Of a stretch of 64,000 nucleotides of DNA, positions 8,786 to 16,860 are shown one piece after another. The translations under genes and the position numbers were made by a program. The notes under the pieces are model-generated. The model was not told where the DNA came from. It did no database searches and saw nothing but the letters and a program-made list of their open reading frames with translations. The DNA is taken from positions 1-64,000 of the forward strand of contig JAILAR010000106.1 in the NCBI GenBank assembly GCA_024681515.1. The letters are read 5' to 3'. Each line of letters starts with the position of its first letter. Position 1 is the first letter of the stretch. The stretch comes from Eubacterium sp. (GTDB lineage Bacteria > Bacillota > Clostridia > Lachnospirales > Lachnospiraceae).

Positions 8786-10228
8786 ATGTATCAGATTTAC
8801 GAATCGCATTTTGACAGGCTTCCGTTTGTAAGGATCCGGAAAGTGGAACTGACGAATTTTAAAGGCGTGGAACACGGTGTTTTGGAGATGAACTGTGCAA
8901 GGGAATTCGTGCCCTATGATACGGAATCGGATATTCTTGGACTGTACGGACAGAATGGATCCGGAAAGTCCTCCCTGGTAGAGGCGCTCTATCTCGTGAA
9001 GGGGATCATTGGCGGATATCGCCTTGGTGGTGAGTTTGAAAGATATATCGATGTTGCAGCGGAAAATGCTACTATCTCTGTGGAATTTGAATTTCAGTAT
9101 ACAGACGGGACGGTTGCGACGGTGGCCTATGAGGTGAAACTGGAATCAAAGGAGAATTCCGAAGAATCGCTCGGTGAGGAAAAACAACAGAAGGATCAGC
9201 GACGTCTGTATATTTATGATGAGATCATTCGGACGGATCTTTATGAGGACGGAAGGGTCGGCCGGATGCATACCATCGTGGATACAAAGAACAGACTGCT
9301 TTGCGGTGATAGTCTGGAAAAGTATTATTATGACAGAGAAGATAAGAAGATCCGAGAAGAACTGACCTATCAGAAGAGAAAGCAGATGGACGGTTCATAT
9401 TCCTTTGTGTTTGCTCAGGAGGTTTCGGATATCTTGAGCAAGAAAAACTCGGACGGTGCTGCGTCCAAATATTATGAGATCTTGGCGGAGCTGGAACTAT
9501 ATATTACCAATTATCTGTTTGTGATCGGAACCAGCATCACCGGATTGGTCCATATGAAGGCGGCAATTCCAATCTTTACGCCTGTTCGTGATCGGCCGAT
9601 CATTCTTATGGATCAGACAGTTATTTCCAAAAAAAGGATCAAATATGTGGAGAAAACTTTCAAAGTGATCAATACGGCCTTGGCGACGATCATTCCCGAC
9701 TTACAGTTGGAACTCCGGACGACGCCGACAGTCACCAATGAGGGAGAAGATGGTTACTTTGTGAAGGTGCTTTCCGTTCGAGGAGACAGGGTATTTCCGT
9801 TTAATTATGAGTCGGATGGTATCATAAAGCTCGTCTCGATCATGGCGGATTTTGTATTTGCATACAATCAGGGATCTGCCACGCTGGTGGTGGATGAGTT
9901 TGATGCCGGTGTATTTGAGTATCTTTTGGGAGAGTTGCTTCAGATCTTTGAAAAATCGGGGAAAGGGCAACTGATCTTTACCTCACACAATCTGCGTCCG
10001 TTGGAGGTGATCGATAAGAAATTTATCCGGTTTACCACATCTGATCCGGAGAACCGCTATTACAGACTGAAAAATGTCGGCAGTACCAATAATCTTCGCG
10101 ATCTTTATTTACGCGAGGTACAGCTGGGCAATCTGGATGTGGAGATGTATCGCAGAACCAAATCCTTTAAGATTTCGAAGGCAATGAGTCAGGCGGGAAA
10201 GGAGATGGACAGCAGCGATGGGGTATAA
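8786..10228 (+). CDS. AAA/ABC-type ATPase (AAA15 / AbiLi / RloA-like), candidate defence ATPase
   Basis: RKVELTNFKGVEHG start, Walker A GQNGSGKSSLVEAL, Walker B-like TLVVDEFDAGVFEYLL, GQLIFTSHNLRPLE. Confidence 0.75.
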   Translation: MYQIYESHFDRLPFVRIRKVELTNFKGVEHGVLEMNCAREFVPYDTESDILGLYGQNGSGKSSLVEALYLVKGIIGGYRLGGEFERYIDVAAENATISVEFEFQYTDGTVATVAYEVKLESKENSEESLGEEKQQKDQRRLYIYDEIIRTDLYEDGRVGRMHTIVDTKNRLLCGDSLEKYYYDREDKKIREELTYQKRKQMDGSYSFVFAQEVSDILSKKNSDGAASKYYEILAELELYITNYLFVIGTSITGLVHMKAAIPIFTPVRDRPIILMDQTVISKKRIKYVEKTFKVINTALATIIPDLQLELRTTPTVTNEGEDGYFVKVLSVRGDRVFPFNYESDGIIKLVSIMADFVFAYNQGSATLVVDEFDAGVFEYLLGELLQIFEKSGKGQLIFTSHNLRPLEVIDKKFIRFTTSDPENRYYRLKNVGSTNNLRDLYLREVQLGNLDVEMYRRTKSFKISKAMSQAGKEMDSSDGV

Positions 10229-11282
10229 TAGATCAAAGTATGAAAAACGGGATAAACGGGATAAACGAACAGATGCTGCGAAGAAAGACGGCTCAAACAA
10301 TGTGAAGCCCGAGGTGCAAAAAAAATCGAATGCGTTTGTATGTTTTTTGGTAGATGGATCCAGCGAGGAAAAGGCGTTTTCTTCTCAGTTCGAAGAATTG
10401 TTTGATATGGTTGGCGGGGATCGGATCAACGTTGAATTCAGACAAAAGAGTCATGATAAGCAACATGAGGATGCATATGCTGATCCGAAAAAAAAGAATC
10501 AGCCAAATGACGGTGGGGATATTACGGCATTTATGACTAAGGGAGTTCCTGCGGTTCAAGCAACTCCTAAGAATATTGCAAAACTGATCTATGAGTATTA
10601 TTTCAAACGTCAGGATAAGGCTTCCGGATTGGGATGGGATGATCTTACTACCATCATCCATATTATTGATATGGATGGGGCTTACGTATGGGATGATCGG
10701 GTCCATGAGTTTACATCTGAGGAAGAGGCTTTTGCGGATTCGTTGAACGGTAATAATCAAAATAAAAAGAGAAATACTCTTTATCTGGAGGACCATATCG
10801 CTGTTCGAGCCGAAGAGGAATCAGAGACGGATTCGAAGAACGTAACAGCGAGTTCGACGGGGCTTGAAAAACTCCTTAAGAGAAATGCCCAGAAGAGAGA
10901 AAATATTGATTATCTTCTTTCACTGAATGGGAAGTTAACGGTACATAGAAAAACCGTGAATTATTATCTTTACTTCTTCTCATCGAATTTAGATCATTTT
11001 CTCTTCGACGATGCGAACCTTCCTAAAAAAGATAAGTCACGGAAGGCGGACGAATTTCGTACAAGCAACAGCGATGCAGATGCTTTATGTAAGTTTTTTG
11101 ATGACAGTTGTTTTACTGCGAGTCGGAAGTTGAAGGGTTCAGGCATGGATCTGGATTGGAAATATAAAGAGTCCTGGGATGAATTCAGAAGAGGAGACGG
11201 CACCGCTTCTCTGGCACGGTGGACGAATGTGGATCTGCTCATAGAGAAGATAAAGAATTCAACATTGGAGGATTGGCTGTAA
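10218..11282 (+). CDS. Putative TOPRIM/RloB-like (AbiLii-like) effector overlapping the ATPase gene
   Basis: 11-nt overlap with upstream CDS. Motif 1-like CFLVDGSSEEKAF and motif 2-like IIHIIDMDGAYV (DxD); YYLYFFSSNLDHFLFDD. Confidence 0.55.
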   Translation: MGYNRSKYEKRDKRDKRTDAAKKDGSNNVKPEVQKKSNAFVCFLVDGSSEEKAFSSQFEELFDMVGGDRINVEFRQKSHDKQHEDAYADPKKKNQPNDGGDITAFMTKGVPAVQATPKNIAKLIYEYYFKRQDKASGLGWDDLTTIIHIIDMDGAYVWDDRVHEFTSEEEAFADSLNGNNQNKKRNTLYLEDHIAVRAEEESETDSKNVTASSTGLEKLLKRNAQKRENIDYLLSLNGKLTVHRKTVNYYLYFFSSNLDHFLFDDANLPKKDKSRKADEFRTSNSDADALCKFFDDSCFTASRKLKGSGMDLDWKYKESWDEFRRGDGTASLARWTNVDLLIEKIKNSTLEDWL

Positions 11283-11290
11283 ATGCGTGG

Positions 11291-11338
11291 AGGGCCTGTC
11301 TGTTCGGATGGTATGATCCGGACGGACAGGTCTTTTTT
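11291..11338 (+). terminator. Rho-independent terminator of the cassette
   Basis: GGCCTGTCTGTTCGGAT ... ATCCGGACGGACAGGTCTTTTTTT. Confidence 0.8.
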
Positions 11339-11399
11339 TGTGTGAATCGATCTGTATTATTGCGAACGGGCGGGGAATGTACTATAATATCTATCGGGT

Positions 11400-12074
11400 A
11401 TGCCCATCGCCATGGGTGTTGTGGATATCGTCCGCTATCTTGCCATGCCGAATGAATACAGGAAGGTCTCCTACTACAAGTATGCCGTGCTGTTCTTCAT
11501 TTTCATGTGCGGTGTGTATGAGTTTATGCAGATCGCGGAAATGAGCCGCCGCGGACAGTATGCACAGATCATGGAGGAAATGGCTTATAAGGACGGTCTG
11601 ACCGGACTTCTCAACCGGATGGCTTATAACCGGGAACTGGAAGCGGCCGCAAAGAAGGATGCGCCCTGTACACTGATCATGCTGGATATGAACTATCTGA
11701 AGAAGGTAAATGATGAGCGCGGACACGACAGGGGAGATATGTATATCTTCAAGATCGCAGAGTTCATGCAAAAGTCCTTCTGCCACGGAGAAAAAAGCTT
11801 CCGTATCGGCGGAGATGAATTCTTTGTTCTGGCGGAGTATACCAATGAGGATCCGCTGTTTTCGGAAAGTATTCAGAACATGAAGCATATGGTGGATGAA
11901 TTCAACGAAAACTTCGGAAAAGCTCTGCCCCTCAGTATCGCCTACGGATATTCGGTGTTCCGGCCCGGTGAGACGGATCTGGATGAACAGGTCCGCATCG
12001 CGGATCAGAAGATGTACAAGATGAAAGTGGAGATGAAGGCGGGAATGGCCTTCGGACTTGCTTCCGTTGATTAA
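11400..12074 (+). pseudogene. GGDEF diguanylate cyclase, apparently N-terminally truncated
   Basis: GGDEF domain intact (DGLTGLLNRMAY, FRIGGDEFFVL), but the ORF starts within what looks like a membrane sensor region. In-frame TAA at 11385 and no RBS before the first ATG. Confidence 0.55.
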
Positions 12075-12144
12075 ACGGAATATAGAGAATTGTAATACAT
12101 GTAAAGCAACAAAAAGCAACAAAATGCAAAAAAGGAAGGTTTTT

Positions 12145-15100
12145 ATGAGTTACGGCAAGCATAAAAAATGGATCGCGGCAGCACTCTCCGGAGTGCTGCT
12201 TCTTGGTGCTTTCGGGCCACTCGCTCCGCAGGTTCTGGCGGCGGAAAGTGAAGAAAGTGCAGAAATCGCAGGACGTACGGAGAGCTGGGCGGAGAAGATT
12301 CCTTCTCTGCTTGCCGCAGGGGAGTATGAGGAGGGTGTCGTCGTTGTCGGAATCGACCGCAGCCTGCCGGCCCCTGCCAGAAACTGCGGAGTGGATGGTG
12401 CGGTGATCAATTCCGGGACGGAGAAAATCATGTCCGTAGCGGAAGATCATGTGACCATGGCTGATACAGCGGCGGATGACATGAAGATGTCCCAAAACGG
12501 TACGGGCTCGGACGGCGTGTCCGACACCATCAGCATCGAGATCGCTTCGGACAGCAGCAAGACCACGGAAGAACTGCTTTATGAGCTGGCGAAGGATGCG
12601 AGGGTCGTTTTTGCGGAGCCGAACTATCTGACCGAGGAGAGCAGTGAAAAGGAGCAAAAGATTCTGGCCTCTTATCTGGATGATGAACTTGCAGAGGCAT
12701 CGGAGATCGCGGATCTGACTTCGCTCCAGTGGGGCTGCTGGGACGGAATGGGTACGGTAAGAAAGGATATGTCCAAAGATGCATCCATTCATGTACCGAC
12801 CTTTGGGGCGACAGGACGGAACATGACAGGAGATCCCATCGTGGTGGCTGTTCTGGATTATCCGGTGGATTATACGAATCAGGACCTCTCGGACCGGATC
12901 TACCGTTTTTCCGCGAGCCAGCAGAAACTGCTTGGCTGTGATGAATACGGGTATAATGCATGCTGGCAGAGCGCGAACGGTAAAATGGATTATTTCGGGG
13001 GGAGTCATGGAACCCACTGCTCCGGCATCATCGGTGCATCCTGGGACGGGCATGGTATCAGCGGCGTTGCATCGAATACAAAGATCATCTCTGTTCAGAT
13101 TGCCCTGGAAGACGGAAATACCTCGCTGGTCAATCTTCTGCGGGGATTTGCATTTGTAAAGAACGCAAATGAAAACGGCATCGGGATCCGTGTGACCAGC
13201 AATTCCTACGGCCTTGTGCAGTACAGCGCTGCGCTGGATGCGGCAGTCCGGGAACTGGGCGAGGAATATGGTACGGTATCGGTATTTGCGGCCGGTAATT
13301 CCAACAAGGATCTGGGACTCCTCACGGATCTGGGATCCACACTGGAAGATAATCCGTATGCCATCGTTGTGGCGGCAACGGATCAGAGCGAGAAGAGGGC
13401 CGGCTTTTCCAATTACGGAGAAGGAACGGTTGATCTGGGTGCGCCCGGTGTATCGATCCTTTCCACGGTAACTACGGACTGTGTGTCCTATCTGCCGGAT
13501 GCGGTGCCGGGAAGCAATCTTCGGTATGAAGGATTTGAAGGTGAGGTGGCGACAGATGTTGCGATCCGCGCGGTGGTCATGGGAAATGAAACGGTGGAAC
13601 CGTATGCAGACGGCACTCCGCAGCAGACAGCGGAAGGGGAGCCGTATTTCCTTGGAGAACACTCTGCAAAACTTACCCTTCCTTCGGGAACTGCCAATGC
13701 GCGTGCCCTGGAGTTTCAGTTGGGAGATGTCAGTGATTCGGAAGAACGGTTATACTTCGGTCTTTCCTACTATCAGCCGGATCGGTACACGAACGTTCGT
13801 TTCCATGCGAAGGGAAAGGACGGAAGCTATGAGGAACTGAAAAGAACAATGAATGATGAGGGAGGCTCCGGCTCCGGCTCCGGCTGGCATGCCGTTTCGG
13901 TTATGCTGGAGGATAGTACGGACCTGAGTGATCTGGATATTGTGGTTACCCTCGGGGCTTCGGATTCCGCCGGAGAGCTTTATATCGATTCCGTGGGACT
14001 CGGAACCAAATGTGTACCTTACGCTTATATGAGCGGTACGTCCATGGCCTGCCCTATGGTGTCGGGCGCTGTGGCCGTGCTTGCGGCGGACCGGCCGGAG
14101 CTTTCCGGACTGGAACTGGCTTCACTTGTGAAATCCTCGGTTCGTCCGGCGACTTCCATGAAGGGGATCACCAAAACCGGCGGTGTGATCGATTTTGAAG
14201 CGGTGACGGGACTCCGGAGTCCGGTGATCACCGATCTGGGTCTGCAGGACGGAGTCCTTGAAATAAAGGGTTCGGGCTTTGGGGAGACCATTGGACGGAT
14301 CCGCGTGATCCGTCGCTCCGTGGGAACGGATCCGGTGACACTGTATGATTCCTCCAAAGCGAAGAACAAGAAGGATATCACCTGGAATGATACGTCCATA
14401 TCCCTTCCCTATGCGGGCACGGCTTCGGGTGTGGCCCAGGTGATGATCGAGAATGCTTCCGGCAGGAGCGGTTCCCGGGAACTGCTTCTGGGACGCGGCG
14501 AAAATGTATATGAGAAGGAGCTTCCGACCTTTGAGGATTATGCGGAGATCCGGCTCCCGGACGGAAGCAACGGACGCGCGGACCTTGACACGGCAGGAAC
14601 TCTGACCGGCTTTGGAGACAAACTGTACTATATTCCTACCTCCACTTTGGTAGAGGAACAGCCGGTTTCAAAACGCATGTTTATTTATGATCCGCAGAAT
14701 GAATACTGGGATGAGGGACCGGAGCTGCCGGAACCGCTCTGCCACATTTCTTCTGCAATCTATGAGCAGCGGCTCTATGTTATGGGTGAATCCGCGGCAT
14801 ATTATAACGGGGAGATCGGATACTACAATGACTGTTCCACCATGCGGGTCTATGTATATAATCCGGAACTGAATCAGTGGATCAAGGTTTCTGCTGAGGG
14901 CGTACAGCTGGGACAGTCCATCGTGAATTACAACGAGGAGCTCTTTGTTGTGGGCGGGACCGAGGTGGCACTGTATTCTCCGTATGAGGGCGCCGATAAG
15001 GCGGTCGTATCGCTTCGGGAGGAAATCAACTGGCCGAGCCTGGCGGCAAAGGGAGACTGTATCTACGTTTATGATGCGCAGCAGTATCGGTTCGGTGTGA

Positions 15101-15993
15101 TCCAGGAACGGGCTTATCAGGATCTGTCCGGTACGCTTCCTGAGATCATGAATTATACGGCCGGAAGAGAAGAGGAGAATTACTGGATGCGCCGGGGGAC
15201 CCTGCTGGCCGTATCCGATGGAATCCTGCTGGTGGGACCGGCGGAGAAGAGTCAGGGCACGGATAAAGTGATCTCGGATACCTTCCTGCTGAGGGAGGGT
15301 GCTTCGAAGTTTGAATCCTGGCCGAAGCGTATGTCAGAGGACCGGGTGAAGGCTTCTGCTGTGGCATCCTATCGCGGCTGGGTATATGCCATCGGTACGG
15401 CAACTCTGGAGCCGGGAGAGTACTTCTTCCGTGCGACCGCCATGGAAGTGGATGAGTATTACGGAGACATCCCGCGGAAGGAAGATACGCTGAAATGGAA
15501 GCATAACAGCAAGGGCTGGTGGATGGAATATCCGGACGGGACATATCCGAAGAGCGAATGGATCCAGGTAAAAGGAAAATGGTACTATTTCGCGGAAGAC
15601 GGCTACATGGCTGTCAATGAGTGGCGGGACGGCCGCTGGCTTGGAAAGAACGGTGCATGGACCTATGAAGGCACCGGCACATGGAAGAGCAACAAATACG
15701 GCCGCTGGTATGAGGACAGTCTGGGCTGGTATCCGGTGAGCCGCTGGCAGAAGATCGACGGGAAGTGGTACTACTTCAACAAGAACGGGTATGTTGTGAC
15801 CGGCTGGCAGCAGCTGAGCGGGAAATGGTATTTCTTCAATAAGGACGGATCCATGAAGACCGGCTGGAAAAAGTCCGGCGGAAAATGGTATTACCTTGGT
15901 GCAGACGGGGCGATGGTAACTGCCAAAACGTTGCGTATGTCCGGTAAGGTAACGTATGAGTTTGACGAAAACGGGGTCTGCGTGAATCCGTAG
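12145..15993 (+). CDS. Secreted subtilisin-like (S8) serine protease with kelch-like region and C-terminal cell-wall-binding repeats
   Basis: ATG at 12145 after AAAAAGGAAGG, signal peptide, VAVLDYPVDY / GGSHGTHCSGI / MSGTSMACPMVSGAVAVLA, kelch-like middle, GWWMEYPDGTYPKSEWIQVKGKWYYF repeats. Confidence 0.85.
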   Translation: MSYGKHKKWIAAALSGVLLLGAFGPLAPQVLAAESEESAEIAGRTESWAEKIPSLLAAGEYEEGVVVVGIDRSLPAPARNCGVDGAVINSGTEKIMSVAEDHVTMADTAADDMKMSQNGTGSDGVSDTISIEIASDSSKTTEELLYELAKDARVVFAEPNYLTEESSEKEQKILASYLDDELAEASEIADLTSLQWGCWDGMGTVRKDMSKDASIHVPTFGATGRNMTGDPIVVAVLDYPVDYTNQDLSDRIYRFSASQQKLLGCDEYGYNACWQSANGKMDYFGGSHGTHCSGIIGASWDGHGISGVASNTKIISVQIALEDGNTSLVNLLRGFAFVKNANENGIGIRVTSNSYGLVQYSAALDAAVRELGEEYGTVSVFAAGNSNKDLGLLTDLGSTLEDNPYAIVVAATDQSEKRAGFSNYGEGTVDLGAPGVSILSTVTTDCVSYLPDAVPGSNLRYEGFEGEVATDVAIRAVVMGNETVEPYADGTPQQTAEGEPYFLGEHSAKLTLPSGTANARALEFQLGDVSDSEERLYFGLSYYQPDRYTNVRFHAKGKDGSYEELKRTMNDEGGSGSGSGWHAVSVMLEDSTDLSDLDIVVTLGASDSAGELYIDSVGLGTKCVPYAYMSGTSMACPMVSGAVAVLAADRPELSGLELASLVKSSVRPATSMKGITKTGGVIDFEAVTGLRSPVITDLGLQDGVLEIKGSGFGETIGRIRVIRRSVGTDPVTLYDSSKAKNKKDITWNDTSISLPYAGTASGVAQVMIENASGRSGSRELLLGRGENVYEKELPTFEDYAEIRLPDGSNGRADLDTAGTLTGFGDKLYYIPTSTLVEEQPVSKRMFIYDPQNEYWDEGPELPEPLCHISSAIYEQRLYVMGESAAYYNGEIGYYNDCSTMRVYVYNPELNQWIKVSAEGVQLGQSIVNYNEELFVVGGTEVALYSPYEGADKAVVSLREEINWPSLAAKGDCIYVYDAQQYRFGVIQERAYQDLSGTLPEIMNYTAGREEENYWMRRGTLLAVSDGILLVGPAEKSQGTDKVISDTFLLREGASKFESWPKRMSEDRVKASAVASYRGWVYAIGTATLEPGEYFFRATAMEVDEYYGDIPRKEDTLKWKHNSKGWWMEYPDGTYPKSEWIQVKGKWYYFAEDGYMAVNEWRDGRWLGKNGAWTYEGTGTWKSNKYGRWYEDSLGWYPVSRWQKIDGKWYYFNKNGYVVTGWQQLSGKWYFFNKDGSMKTGWKKSGGKWYYLGADGAMVTAKTLRMSGKVTYEFDENGVCVNP

Positions 15994-15997
15994 CTTC

Positions 15998-16099
15998 CAT
16001 TCCGCCATCAGGCGGAATGAGAAGCGTATACGCCCATCACCCAAGGTGATGCCCGAACGAAGTGAGGGTTATGATCCGGCTTCCTTGGCCGGCTCATAA
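15998..16099 (+). repeat. Structured 3' intergenic element, copy 1 (three hairpins plus conserved core)
   Basis: CATTCCGCC-atca-GGCGGAATG; ATCACC-caa-GGTGAT; core GCCCGAACGAAGTGAGGG; TTATGATCCGGC...GCCGGCTCATAA. Same layout as 40940-41045. Confidence 0.65.
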
Positions 16100-16128
16100 G
16101 GCAGAGTTTTGAATGAGTAGAGGTTGTT

Positions 16129-16587
16129 ATGTCATATCGATTCTATGGCTGGGAGAGGGCTACGGTCCTGGCGGCAACAAATGAATATCAGGGGATCGAC
16201 ACACCGCAGGATCTGTACGATGCCCTGCATCACATCTGGTGTGAGTATACCTGCGCGCCAAGGCTTCGGGCCGAGTGGAGTATGGCAAACCAGACCCTGG
16301 GACAGTGCAGCATCACGGCATTTCTTGCACAGGATATCTTCGGCGGAGAGGTTCGCGGTATTCTCCGGCCGGGTGGAAATTATCACTGCTTCAATGTGGT
16401 GGGAGATGCTGTCTTTGATCTGACCAGCGAACAGTTCGGCAGTGAGAAACTGAACTATGACGAGTATACCGTGCAGAGCAGGGAGGAGCATTTCTCCAAG
16501 GACGAGAAGTTCCAGCGGTATGAATTCCTGAAGGCTGCGCTGAAGAATTACGTGGAGGGACATATCCCTACCGGGCTTAATTCCTGA
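16129..16587 (+). CDS. YunG-like hypothetical protein
   Basis: 152 aa, MSYRFYGWERATVLAATNEYQG; GQCSITAFLAQDIFGGE / GNYHCFNVVGDAVFDLTSEQF pattern. Confidence 0.65.
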   Translation: MSYRFYGWERATVLAATNEYQGIDTPQDLYDALHHIWCEYTCAPRLRAEWSMANQTLGQCSITAFLAQDIFGGEVRGILRPGGNYHCFNVVGDAVFDLTSEQFGSEKLNYDEYTVQSREEHFSKDEKFQRYEFLKAALKNYVEGHIPTGLNS

Positions 16588-16718
16588 AAAAGATCGGATG
16601 CGAGAAAGCCCAGGGCTTCTACTTCGGAAAACCCATGCCCATGGACGAGACCAAGGCGTTTACGGCCGGGAAAGGCATGAAGTGGGAGAAAGATTATCAT
16701 GAAGCACGGACTGTATAA
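16584..16718 (+). pseudogene. C-terminal remnant of an EAL-domain protein
   Basis: Frame starting at 16584 reads LKKIGCEKAQGFYFGKPMPMDETKAFTAGKGMKWEKDYHEARTV*, typical of an EAL-domain C-terminus (GCxxAQGFYFGKPMP). No start codon or upstream EAL body. Confidence 0.65.
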
Positions 16719-16765
16719 GGGTAGTAAGGCATGATGGCAGGTAACCACGTGCGGAATGATAATCT

Positions 16766-16796
16766 CACGGAGCGCGTAAGCGCGAAGTGTGGAATC
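16766..16796 (+). repeat. Short intergenic motif ACGGAGCG-[hairpin]-CGAAGT, copy 2
   Basis: CACGGAGCGCGTAAGCGCGAAGTGTGGAATC. Confidence 0.5.
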
Positions 16797-16805
16797 ATAA
16801 ACATC

Positions 16806-16840
16806 AAAAAACCAGCAGGATCGAACCTGCTGGTTTTTTT
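16806..16840. terminator. Bidirectional Rho-independent terminator
   Basis: AAAAACCAGCAGG-atcgaa-CCTGCTGGTTTTTTT, directly downstream of the minus-strand GGDEF gene. Confidence 0.85.
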
Positions 16841-16860
16841 GTGCGAGTGCGGCCGTCAGA

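Noticed and set aside
10218-10300. Frameshift between the ATPase and downstream gene (single fused gene)
   Set aside because: The short overlap with a proper start is typical translational coupling; both products have coherent N- and C-termini.
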